15,052 nt of DNA, taken from assembly GCA_002505185.1 (NCBI GenBank), contig DAUP01000125.1, positions 7,844-22,895 of the forward strand, in the 5' to 3' direction. The DNA comes from Ferroplasmaceae archaeon UBA567. GTDB taxonomy: Archaea > Thermoplasmatota > Thermoplasmata > Thermoplasmatales > Thermoplasmataceae. The position numbers were made by a program, and so were the translations under genes. The notes under the pieces are model-generated. The model saw only the letters and a program-made list of their open reading frames with translations. It had not been told where the DNA came from and did no database searches. Below, in pieces: positions 6,212 through 13,831 of this stretch; position 1 is the stretch's first letter; each line of letters begins with the position of its first letter.

Positions 6212-7027
6212 TTACATTTTTATCCTTTCAGGATGAGCATATACATTGAAGCTATTTCGCCTAACAAATGAAACAAGCGCCATATTGAATTCAACCGCAA
6301 GCTCTATGGCCAGGGAGGATGGAGCAGAAACTGAGCTTACAATCGGAATTCCGTACATTGCAGCTTTTTGCACTATCTCAAAACCTGCCCTACCACTGAC
6401 CTGCAAAACTGCCTCAGGACTTCTTGCTATTCCCTTGAGAAGCATTTTTCCTATTGCCTTGTCGACTGCATTGTGCCTGCCGATGTCCTCGCCCATGGAC
6501 AGTATATTTCCTGAATAATCCATTATTGCTGCAGCATGCACACCCCCCGTGTTCTGGAATATGGACTGCTTTGCCCTCATGATCTCAGGTAATTTCAATA
6601 GTTGTCTGCAATCAATTGGATTGCCGTGGCCTATAAGATGCCCTGCCTTGAGGTAAATATCGTTTATATTGGTTTTCCCACAGACACCACAGCTGGAATT
6701 CACATAGAAATTCCGGTTCCCAATCAATTGCCTATCAAATGATTTTACAGATATGGTCACAATGTTATTTTTTTCGGATATTCCTGCACTTTCAGAATAT
6801 TTTATGCCTTCAATATCCTCAGGCTTTACTATGCCCTCTGTAAACAGGAATCCCACTGCAAGGGCAAAATCATCCACAGGTGTCCGCATAATCACTGATA
6901 CATTATATGTTTCATTACCATCATATAATATTATTTCCACTGGTTCTTCCAAGGTCACATTATCGTATATTTTCCCCATTGTGCCAGATTGAAAATGGGT
7001 TATATGTCGTTTTATGTAGCCGTTCAT
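6212..7027 (-). CDS. fdhD: FdhD, formate dehydrogenase sulfurtransferase/accessory protein
   Basis: The protein of 271 residues is full length for FdhD. Hallmarks are the SSCGVCGKTN motif with Cys113 and Cys116 (the conserved CxxC that relays sulfur in the E. coli protein), GGVHAAA (161-167), GEDIGRHNAVDKAIG (179-193), SGRAGFEIVQKA (211-222) and the closing FNVYAHPERI. In E. coli, FdhD takes persulfide sulfur from IscS and transfers it to the molybdenum cofactor, without which formate dehydrogenase is inactive; the same cytoplasmic role is inferred here. It is the third gene of the operon; its ATG overlaps the upstream stop by four bases (ATGA), implying coupled translation. The fit with the enzyme two genes upstream is strong. 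Confidence 0.95.
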   Translation of the reverse strand: MNGYIKRHITHFQSGTMGKIYDNVTLEEPVEIILYDGNETYNVSVIMRTPVDDFALAVGFLFTEGIVKPEDIEGIKYSESAGISEKNNIVTISVKSFDRQLIGNRNFYVNSSCGVCGKTNINDIYLKAGHLIGHGNPIDCRQLLKLPEIMRAKQSIFQNTGGVHAAAIMDYSGNILSMGEDIGRHNAVDKAIGKMLLKGIARSPEAVLQVSGRAGFEIVQKAAMYGIPIVSSVSAPSSLAIELAVEFNMALVSFVRRNSFNVYAHPERIKM

Positions 7028-7464
7028 TTCTTCTCTGACATTCCTGCTAGAATTTTCAGCAATATTGATATGGGTTCTGCAACATCGCTCCTATGCATCA
7101 TCCCGACAAGACCCATAAGTCCACTGGCACTGGGTTTTCCGGCATTGTTTATTGAATCGCCGAGCCGTGTCATAAGGTTTACCATCATATCGGGATCAAG
7201 CTTGGAAAGCAGATCAAAGACACTCATTATATTTGTCAGTGATTTCTTTGTGGAATCGGAATTGAACTGTTCCGAAAATGTGTCTATTATATATTTGTAA
7301 TTCGCTGATATTGCATTTAAAAGAGACAGAAAGCCTGAATCGTTCAGGTTTTTTATTGTTTTCAACAGGTTGTTGAAGCCTTCCTGAAACTCTTCAGCTA
7401 TAACCGGGCTATCCTTTTCTTTTCCATTTTCAATAAATTCTATAGGCTTCGACATTTTAATCAT
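7024..7464 (-). CDS. DUF1641 protein, formate dehydrogenase companion (YrhD-like)
   Basis: A 146-residue, helix-rich protein without signal peptide or membrane segments. The C-terminal part SASGLMGLVGMMHRSDVAEPISILLKILAGM (112-142) is the DUF1641 pattern. Such proteins commonly lie next to formate dehydrogenase genes, as with yrhD beside yrhE in Bacillus subtilis; their biochemical role is not settled. The ATG at 7464 overlaps the last codons of the dehydrogenase gene. A second ATG at 7455, directly after that gene's stop and preceded by GGATGAT, is an equally good or better start and gives MSKPIEF, three residues shorter. Its stop overlaps the fdhD start. The position between enzyme and FdhD suggests a subunit or maturation factor; that is inference. 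Confidence 0.8.
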   Translation of the reverse strand: MIKMSKPIEFIENGKEKDSPVIAEEFQEGFNNLLKTIKNLNDSGFLSLLNAISANYKYIIDTFSEQFNSDSTKKSLTNIMSVFDLLSKLDPDMMVNLMTRLGDSINNAGKPSASGLMGLVGMMHRSDVAEPISILLKILAGMSEKK

Positions 7465-10393
7465 CCGTTAATTTTGAGTAATCATCTCTCTTCCATTTCT
7501 CGCTAACCATTATGCCTATCTGTGGATGTGGATTTCCATACCTTGAGTTGTTTTTGGGCAGAGGAGTTCCACCATTTTCCTTTAGTTTTTTAATTTTCAC
7601 AGGCAGTTCCTTGTAAGCCGGTGTATCTGTATCCGGATCCATTGTATAGGAAGTGAGAAGGTTTACAGTTGAAGCGTCAGAAGCCGCATTCATGGGCATG
7701 TAAAGCTCATTTCCGCTGACTCTTTCCGTTATCAGTGCCCTGACCTTTATGCTCCCCCATTTTGATGTGATGCGCACGAAATCTCCGGTTTTTATGTCAT
7801 ATTCTCCGGCAAGTTTTTCCGACATTTCAAGGAACGTGTCTGGAACCTTTTCCTTTATGCCCTCGGTCTTGAAAGTTTCGTTGCCTTCATGGAAATGCTC
7901 CAGCATCCTTCCGTTGTTCAGGTGCAGTGGATATTCCTCTGAAACTTTCAGTGGTGGCCTGTATGACAGAGGATAAAGCCTTGCTTTCCCATCAGGGAAA
8001 TTGAACCTGTCCGCATAAAGGTATTCTGACCCCTGACCATTCTCATTCATGGGCCACTGAAGACTCCTAAAACCCTCTAATCTTTCATAGGACACACCAT
8101 GGAATATGGGTGAAAGTAAAACTGCCTCGTCCATTATCTCCGAGGGATGCCTGTAGTTCCAGTTATATCCAAGCGCCCTGGCAATGTTCTGTATGATTTC
8201 CCAGTCAGGTTTTGTTTCTCCGTATGGTTCCATAACCTGGTAAAGCCTCTGAATCCGCCGCTCCGTATTGACAAATGTGCCCTCCTTCTCAAGGCTTACA
8301 GTGGAGGGCAATACAACATCAGCGTATTTGGCCGTTTCAGAGAAAAATACATCCTGTACTATGAGAAAATCCAGTTTTTCTAAAGAGCGACGGATCATAT
8401 TTGAATCTGGGCCAGTCGATGCAATCTCCTGCCCGATCACATACATGGCCTTAATTTTATTATTGTCAATGTTTTCAATGCATGACACATTGTCTATTCC
8501 GGGTTTTGTTGGTAATTTTGTATTCCATGCCTTCTCGAATTTTTTTACGGCTTCCTTATCATTTATGGACTGGTATCCGGGCAAATATGTGGGCATGGAA
8601 CCGAAATCACTTGCCCCCTGTACATTGTTATGGCCCCTAAGTGGATATGCGCCGGTTCCTGGCCTGCCATAGTTTCCTGTGACAAGAAGCAGATTTGATA
8701 TTGCTGTGGACTCGTCTGCTCCTGCTGAATGCTGGGTTATACCCATCGCCCACAATATACACATATTTTTTACGCTGTGAATCATCTCTGCAGTTTCTAT
8801 TATCTGTTTCTCTGGAACTCCAGTAATTTTTGACGTATTTTCTAGTGTGAATGTATTCAGGCTTTTATAGTACTCATCAAAATTGTTCACTCTTTCATCG
8901 ATGAATTTTTTGTCATGCCACCCTTTGTCAATGATATACTTTGTGATCGAAGATAGTAACACTATATCCGTTCCAGGAGCAGGATGTATGTAAATGTCGG
9001 CCCTCTCAGCCATCTCATTTTTTCTCAAATCGGATACTATGAGCTTCTGGTGGTTTAGCTTGTGCGCCCTCTTCACCCTTGTTGCAAGAACCGGATGTGA
9101 TTCTGCAGTGTTTGCTCCAACTATCATCACAAGTTCAGATTTGTATATATCCTCTATGGATCCTGCATCTCCACCGTATCCAACTGTTCTCCATAGACCG
9201 GTTGTTGCCGGTGCCTGGCAGAATCTGGATGAGTTATCAACATTGTCGCTGTGGAATATCTGCCTTGCCATTTTCTGGACAAGGTAGGATTCTTCATTGG
9301 TGCCCTTTGACGATGCAATGAACATAATAGATTCGTTTCCGTATTTCTCTGATATTTTTTTTAGTCCATTTGCGGCAAAATCAATTGCCTCATCCCATGA
9401 TACCTGGACAAATTTTCCGTTTTTTCTAATTAGCGGGTATTTCAACCTTTCATCGCTGTTGACAAAACCCCAGCCGAATTTTCCCTTAATGCATGTTGAT
9501 ATGCCATTGGCAGGCGATTCAACCTCAGGCTGGACCTTAAGTATCTTTCTGCCCTTTGTCCACATGGTAAAGGAACAGCCCACACCACAGTATGTACATA
9601 CAGTTTTTGTCTTCTTTATCTGTTCCTCCCTCATCTTTGCCTCAATATTGCTTATCTTCATTATAAGACCATTGCCAACAGGTTTTTCAAGATCTTTTCC
9701 AAATTCTATAAGATTATATTTTGCCTTCTTTGTGAGTGATGTAAAATAACCTGCCTCCCCCAGCATAGAATTCTCCATGAGTGCATTGACAGGGCACACT
9801 GTGACACAATGCCCGCATGAAACGCAGGACGAATCATTTATAGCCTTGTTATCATCCCACACAACCCTGGGCCTTTCTAATGACCAGTCAATATGAAGTG
9901 TTTCATTGACCTCCACATCCTGGCATGCCTCAACGCATCTTCCACACAGTATGCACTGGTCCGGGTCGTATCGGTAAAATGGATTTGAATAATCAGCTTC
10001 GTATCCCTTTCCGGAAAAAGGGTACTTCTGCCTGGTGACCTGAAGTGTGTCCACTGCACTGTGGAGTGCACAGTCACCGTTGTTGTTTTCACATACAGTG
10101 CAGTAAAGGTCATGGTTGTGTAGTATTCTGTTTACTGCTTCCGTTTCCTTAGTTTTTACATCCTCTTCATTGAAAATAATTTTCATATTATTTTCTATCC
10201 TGGTGGAACATGCACGGACATATTTGCCATCTGCCTTGACTATGCACGTATCGCATGATTCTATTGCACCGAGAGCAGGATTATAGCATACATGGGGTAT
10301 ATCAATGCCATTTTCCATCATTGCCTGCAATATTGTTTTATCTTTATCGACATCGAATAGCGTTCCGTCAATGAGAATTTTACTTGGATTCAT
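7457..10393 (-). CDS. Formate dehydrogenase-like molybdopterin oxidoreductase, large single subunit
   Basis: From the ATG at 10393 the product has 978 residues. In order it contains a 2Fe-2S ferredoxin domain (Cys36, 47, 50, 62), a NuoG-type His-Cys cluster segment (His94, Cys98, 101, 108), two 4Fe-4S sites (Cys147/150/153/157 and Cys190/193/196/200), the catalytic-domain 4Fe-4S site (Cys266/269/273/301, with Lys303), the active-site segment SSRFCQAPATTGL with Cys392, the RGHNNVQGASDFG motif typical of formate dehydrogenases, and a molybdopterin dinucleotide-binding domain (about 822-945). It should oxidise formate to CO2 in the cytoplasm and pass electrons to an unknown carrier. No NuoE/F-like diaphorase subunits are present, so it resembles the Bacillus YrhE/YjgC type. 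I chose the start at 10393, not an upstream ATG at 10447, because a TATA box lies about 24 bases before it and the ferredoxin domain begins there. The His usually after the catalytic Cys/Sec is Gln. Confidence 0.9.
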   Translation of the reverse strand: MNPSKILIDGTLFDVDKDKTILQAMMENGIDIPHVCYNPALGAIESCDTCIVKADGKYVRACSTRIENNMKIIFNEEDVKTKETEAVNRILHNHDLYCTVCENNNGDCALHSAVDTLQVTRQKYPFSGKGYEADYSNPFYRYDPDQCILCGRCVEACQDVEVNETLHIDWSLERPRVVWDDNKAINDSSCVSCGHCVTVCPVNALMENSMLGEAGYFTSLTKKAKYNLIEFGKDLEKPVGNGLIMKISNIEAKMREEQIKKTKTVCTYCGVGCSFTMWTKGRKILKVQPEVESPANGISTCIKGKFGWGFVNSDERLKYPLIRKNGKFVQVSWDEAIDFAANGLKKISEKYGNESIMFIASSKGTNEESYLVQKMARQIFHSDNVDNSSRFCQAPATTGLWRTVGYGGDAGSIEDIYKSELVMIVGANTAESHPVLATRVKRAHKLNHQKLIVSDLRKNEMAERADIYIHPAPGTDIVLLSSITKYIIDKGWHDKKFIDERVNNFDEYYKSLNTFTLENTSKITGVPEKQIIETAEMIHSVKNMCILWAMGITQHSAGADESTAISNLLLVTGNYGRPGTGAYPLRGHNNVQGASDFGSMPTYLPGYQSINDKEAVKKFEKAWNTKLPTKPGIDNVSCIENIDNNKIKAMYVIGQEIASTGPDSNMIRRSLEKLDFLIVQDVFFSETAKYADVVLPSTVSLEKEGTFVNTERRIQRLYQVMEPYGETKPDWEIIQNIARALGYNWNYRHPSEIMDEAVLLSPIFHGVSYERLEGFRSLQWPMNENGQGSEYLYADRFNFPDGKARLYPLSYRPPLKVSEEYPLHLNNGRMLEHFHEGNETFKTEGIKEKVPDTFLEMSEKLAGEYDIKTGDFVRITSKWGSIKVRALITERVSGNELYMPMNAASDASTVNLLTSYTMDPDTDTPAYKELPVKIKKLKENGGTPLPKNNSRYGNPHPQIGIMVSEKWKRDDYSKLTDD

Positions 10394-10479
10394 GCATAAA
10401 ATACAAAATGTAAGTATATAGATATAATGTAGTTTTGTAGGCAACAATAATATTATATCGTCTCATAGAGTGATTAATT
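10394..10479. promoter_or_regulatory. Divergent promoter region between formate dehydrogenase and transporter
   Basis: For the minus strand, the TATA-like CTATATACTTA (10411-10421) lies about 24 bases before the ATG at 10393, predicting a leaderless message. For the plus strand, the A+T-rich AATAATATTATAT (about 10446-10458) lies about 28 bases before the transporter start at 10480, and a GAGTGAT Shine-Dalgarno-like sequence sits 5 bases before that ATG. The two promoters are under 40 bases apart, so one regulator could serve both. I see no clear operator repeat. Confidence 0.55.
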
Positions 10480-11061
10480 ATGATACCTGCAGCTTTGCCA
10501 CCGCTGGCAGTTGGTTTCTTCGGCCTGGGAATTGGCTATTTTGTCTTTGGTGGTTCCGTTTTTTTTAAATTTCCAAAAGAAAGCAACGAAAACATAAACC
10601 ACGCAATGGGACTATGGGGAATATTCATGCCAGGATTTATGCAATTTCTAGCAGGAACATATATATTCCTGGGACTTACAATATTTCCTGCATTTAGATC
10701 TACCCCTATTTTGTACATGGCAGGACTTGCATTCACCTCTTATGGTGTACACTGGTTTGCACTTGGATACAACAAATACAAGAATGCTGATACAACAGTA
10801 GATGGATATATGGCAGTTGGATTTCTGTGGATTTCCATAATTGGTGCGGTGGTCTTTGGTTTTGCGCATGACATACCAGTAATGATATTATTCATCCTCC
10901 TTGCAGTCGTCTACATAAACGATATTCCGGCAAGCCTTTTCCATTCTCCCGCATGGGCAAGGGGAAAAGCATTTTTCCAACTCGTAACTGGAACATGGCT
11001 AATGTACCTTACATTTGCAGCAACACTTAATTTTGCACTGGGATTCCATCTGTTCCTTTAA
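10480..11061 (+). CDS. GPR1/FUN34/YaaH (AceTr) family six-helix transporter
   Basis: A 193-residue membrane protein with six hydrophobic segments at about 5-25, 44-68, 76-96, 110-130, 132-150 and 168-189, the length and topology of the acetate uptake family of YaaH/SatP. Family traits are the PPLAVGFFGLGIGYF start, GIFMPGFMQFLAGTYIFLG in helix 2 (the family's G-x-x-Q-x-x-AG pattern) and LAFTSYGVHWFALGY in helix 3. The N-terminal NPAPLGL motif of acetate carriers is altered to IPAALPPLA. Known members move acetate, succinate or similar acids or ammonium. Its place divergent from formate dehydrogenase suggests formate or another small acid here; that substrate is inferred. The ATG is supported by the GAGTGAT sequence just upstream. 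Confidence 0.82.
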   Translation: MIPAALPPLAVGFFGLGIGYFVFGGSVFFKFPKESNENINHAMGLWGIFMPGFMQFLAGTYIFLGLTIFPAFRSTPILYMAGLAFTSYGVHWFALGYNKYKNADTTVDGYMAVGFLWISIIGAVVFGFAHDIPVMILFILLAVVYINDIPASLFHSPAWARGKAFFQLVTGTWLMYLTFAATLNFALGFHLFL

Positions 11062-11093
11062 AAATATTTTATATAACTTTAATATAAGGAAAC
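11062..11093 (+). promoter_or_regulatory. Promoter of mobB
   Basis: The short gap after the transporter contains TTTATATAAC (about 11068-11077) centred roughly 22 bases before the mobB ATG at 11094. No clear Shine-Dalgarno sequence precedes that ATG, so a leaderless mobB message is likely. Read-through from the transporter is also possible because the gap is only 32 bases. Confidence 0.45.
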
Positions 11094-11552
11094 ATGAAAA
11101 TTTTTTCTTTTTTTGGATCTTCCTCTTCTGGCAAGACCACGATTATATCGAACATCATTTCTCAACTCTCTGGAAGCATGACAATAGGCTATGTCAAGAA
11201 TATACCCCATGACAACATATCACTGGACACAGAACATAAGGATACGTGGCAGATGGAAAATTCCGGGGCATACAGGATATACGGTCTTGCTCCAGGCAGG
11301 ACATACAGCATGTTAAGGAGAAAAACAGATATTGATGACATAATAACAAATGATAATGATGTGGATATTTACCTCATAGAGGGATTCAGGGATTATTCAA
11401 AATCTACAGGGTTTCTTGTTCTGGGAAATGAAGACTATTTAACGATTCACCATGATTATATAATAAAGGCAAACAATAAAACTTATACTGGAGAGTGTAT
11501 AAAATATCCGGAGGAGTTTAGCAAAATCATTGGTATATTAATGGATGCATAG
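11094..11552 (+). CDS. mobB: MobB, molybdopterin-guanine dinucleotide biosynthesis adaptor
   Basis: The 152-residue protein has the MobB signature: a P-loop GSSSSGKTT (8-16), IGYVKNIPHDN (31-41) equivalent to the family's 'KxxHHD' strand, KDTWQMENSGA (49-59) matching 'DTxxxxxAGA', and LIEGF (94-98). MobB is a GTP-binding protein that assists MobA in attaching GMP to molybdopterin; it helps but is not essential in E. coli. Here it follows the transporter by 32 bases. Its last 15 bases overlap, tail to tail, the end of mobA on the other strand, so the partners are adjacent but transcribed towards each other. Confidence 0.87.
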   Translation: MKIFSFFGSSSSGKTTIISNIISQLSGSMTIGYVKNIPHDNISLDTEHKDTWQMENSGAYRIYGLAPGRTYSMLRRKTDIDDIITNDNDVDIYLIEGFRDYSKSTGFLVLGNEDYLTIHHDYIIKANNKTYTGECIKYPEEFSKIIGILMDA

Positions 11553-12083
11553 TTTTTCCCTTGCTTCCATGAGGTCTTCAACGGTATTTACGCTTTTCAG
11601 CTTTCCTGACAGACCTACAATGCATTTCATATCTGATTTCCTAATGAAGTTGCTTATGCTTTCTCCTCCAGCCCTACGGTATTCCTTCAATGGCTCATAT
11701 ATATCCATAGAATATATGGCAAAGAGAGGCTGGCAAAAACCCTCTGAATCATATGCTATGCTGTGTTTTTCATATCCATTGACAATTTTGCCTGTGATAT
11801 CTCTGTCTATATATGGCATATCACCACCCACAGCAAGAAATTCATGATATTTTCCAATGCAATATAGGATTGAGTCTATGAGTATGCCATCAGTCCTGTC
11901 AAAGTCTGTTACCGCATATCTGGATTTCAGTGAATAGTCCCTGGTGAAAAGAATGATATTTTCAAAATATCCTGATTCAACAAGTATTCTGGCTATACGG
12001 TCAACCATGGTTTCCCCGCACAGTTCCATACTGTGTTTGTTTTTGAGCCTTCTGCTCTCCTTGGCAAATAATATTGCAATCAT
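11538..12083 (-). CDS. mobA: MobA-like molybdenum cofactor guanylyltransferase, divergent N-terminus
   Basis: The 181-residue protein has the MobA plan: a nucleotide-binding N-terminus, VGGDMPYID (85-93) with the metal-binding Asp88-Met-Pro, GFCQPLFAIYS (115-125) equivalent to 'QPLxAxY', and KSVNTVEDL (163-171) equivalent to 'xNxNTPED'. The reaction is transfer of GMP from GTP to molybdopterin, giving the dinucleotide cofactor needed by the formate dehydrogenase encoded nearby. The usual LAGGxSxRMGxDK loop is reduced to LFAKESRRLKNKH (5-17): both glycines are lost while the Arg and a Lys remain, so nucleotide binding may differ. The start overlaps the stop of the upstream moeA by four bases. 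Context (moeA upstream, mobB convergent) supports MobA over other sugar-nucleotide-type transferases. Confidence 0.78.
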   Translation of the reverse strand: MIAILFAKESRRLKNKHSMELCGETMVDRIARILVESGYFENIILFTRDYSLKSRYAVTDFDRTDGILIDSILYCIGKYHEFLAVGGDMPYIDRDITGKIVNGYEKHSIAYDSEGFCQPLFAIYSMDIYEPLKEYRRAGGESISNFIRKSDMKCIVGLSGKLKSVNTVEDLMEAREKLCIH

Positions 12084-13831
12084 TGTGAACCTGCTATTGA
12101 TTTAAACGAATTCTCAAGATCAGAAAATTTCATGCTTTTTTTGTTTATGTAAATCCTGAAAATTATTTTTCCCATTTCAATAAATTTCAGAGAATACATA
12201 TCTGCATATTGTTTATAGGTGATTCCTGCATCGCATCTTCCATTTTTTACATAATCGCATATTATTTCGGGGTGATCAAGATATGTGATGTCTTTACCCT
12301 TTGAAATCTCCAAAGATTCTTCATAGAGTCCAGAGCCACGGTAAGAAATTGCCATGGTGCGGTAATTTTCCTTTGAGTATGCAATGCCATATGGCACTTT
12401 TATGCATATTGATGAATCATATGAAGTTGATTCCGGAATTTCCTCATAGTTCCAGACATAGGCATCTGCATCTCCATTTTCCATGGAACGCTGGATTTCA
12501 TTATACCCTCCTTCAACAAAGGTAGAAATGGAAGAAATATAATGTGGAAGTTTCTCCATTGCAGGAAGATACTGCCCAAAAATCAATATGGATGGTATGC
12601 TGGGAGTAAATAGCCTTACCTTAATATTTGAACCCATGTCCATGAATGATGTCCTGGAATCTATAATGGAATATCCTGTTGCTTTGCTTATTCTGGATAT
12701 TGAACCTGAATTCCCTAAAACCTGGTATGCCATATAGCCATTGCCATTTCTCACAAGCTTTATCAGCAGAAGGTCTGTATTTCCCTCGTGAAGTTCAAAA
12801 CGCCCGCCAGTTATTGCATCAACTACCACTTCCGAAAATTCAAAACCGGTTTTCCTGAACAGATTGGGTATTAGAAGTGAATGAAGAATCATCATAGATG
12901 AAACAGGAAATCCAGGCAGTCCAAAAACTATTTTTTCCCCTGACATGGCAAAAATTGCAGGTTTTCCGGGTTTCACTCTTATACCATGGAAAATGATTCC
13001 GGGTCTTTTTTCCCCAAGTAATTTATATACCATATCATGGTCTCCTGCAGATGTGCTTCCTATGGTAATGGTAACATCGTTCTCATCTATTGATTTGTCA
13101 ATGGCATTCCTTATTTTGGTGAGATCATCAACAATTATGCCATAATCTTTCACATTAAAGGCAGGATACTTTAAGAGTTCAGCACTGATTGAAAGGCTGT
13201 TTGAATCGTATATTTTTCCCTCCTGGTATGGATCACCTGGATACAACAGTTCGTTTCCCGTCGAAATAATGCCTATCCTAATTTTTCTTATCACATTTAT
13301 TGTACCTATTCCCGTGGATGCAAGTACTGCTATATTTCTTGAATCAACCATTGAATGTGCGTTAAGAATCTTTTCTCCCCTTATCACATCTATCCCGGCA
13401 TTGGAAAGTTCATTGAAGCGGTTTACTGAACTGAAAAAGAGTATTTCATTGCCATCCGCCTTCGTATCCTCGAATGGTACCATTGCATCTGCCCCTACAG
13501 GTATTACACCGCCAGTGGGGACCTTTATGCATTTTCCGTGTCCTGGGAAGTTCACAGCCTTCTCACCTATGTTTGTTTCCCCGGCAAGTTCCAGCCTTAC
13601 AGGCAGATCATAGGATGCACCAGTGATGTCAGATGCAAGGATGGCGTATCCGTCCACCTGAGACCTTGAGAACAGAGGGAGGTTATTCCTGCTGTATACA
13701 TCCTCAGCAGAGATTCTGCCAGATGCTTCAGAAAGCCTTATTTCCTCATAGTCTTCCAGAACTTTCATATTTTTTCTGATTATGTCATCCGCATCATGAA
13801 ATTTTATCAGATTATGAAATATCAATCCCAT
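12080..13831 (-). CDS. moeA: MoeA molybdopterin molybdenumtransferase fused to a PBP-like domain
   Basis: Residues 1 to about 405 are a MoeA: SRSQVDGYAI (56-64, with the conserved Asp60), VPTGGVIPVGADAMV (104-118), ISTGNELLYPGD (189-200), IYDSNS (207-212), DD (235-236), IGSTSAGDHDMV (257-268, the molybdopterin-binding MoCF fold) and GLPGFPVS (304-311). Residues about 408-583 form a second domain resembling the periplasmic-binding-protein-like module (PBP_like) often found on archaeal MoeA; GDADAYVWN (453-461) and VKNGRCDAGITYKQYADMYSLKFI (528-551) are its best segments. MoeA inserts molybdate or tungstate into adenylylated molybdopterin; the extra domain may bind an oxyanion or a cofactor intermediate, but that is not established. 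The ATG at 13831 lies inside the end of the upstream moeA with GGGTGAT five bases before it, supporting this start. Confidence 0.9.
   Translation of the reverse strand: MGLIFHNLIKFHDADDIIRKNMKVLEDYEEIRLSEASGRISAEDVYSRNNLPLFSRSQVDGYAILASDITGASYDLPVRLELAGETNIGEKAVNFPGHGKCIKVPTGGVIPVGADAMVPFEDTKADGNEILFFSSVNRFNELSNAGIDVIRGEKILNAHSMVDSRNIAVLASTGIGTINVIRKIRIGIISTGNELLYPGDPYQEGKIYDSNSLSISAELLKYPAFNVKDYGIIVDDLTKIRNAIDKSIDENDVTITIGSTSAGDHDMVYKLLGEKRPGIIFHGIRVKPGKPAIFAMSGEKIVFGLPGFPVSSMMILHSLLIPNLFRKTGFEFSEVVVDAITGGRFELHEGNTDLLLIKLVRNGNGYMAYQVLGNSGSISRISKATGYSIIDSRTSFMDMGSNIKVRLFTPSIPSILIFGQYLPAMEKLPHYISSISTFVEGGYNEIQRSMENGDADAYVWNYEEIPESTSYDSSICIKVPYGIAYSKENYRTMAISYRGSGLYEESLEISKGKDITYLDHPEIICDYVKNGRCDAGITYKQYADMYSLKFIEMGKIIFRIYINKKSMKFSDLENSFKSIAGSQ

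Noticed and set aside
8268..9749. Several plus-strand frames of 80-150 codons opposite the formate dehydrogenase gene
   Set aside because: They are antisense to conserved cofactor-binding regions and show no domain features or upstream signals.
7457..10393. Selenocysteine-containing formate dehydrogenase
   Set aside because: The active-site codon encodes Cys, and there is no in-frame TGA within the gene.
10394..10447. Eighteen-residue N-terminal extension of the formate dehydrogenase from an upstream ATG at 10447
   Set aside because: It covers the TATA element, and the ferredoxin domain begins right at the ATG at 10393 about 24 bases downstream of that element. The hydrophobic extension is best explained as translated promoter.
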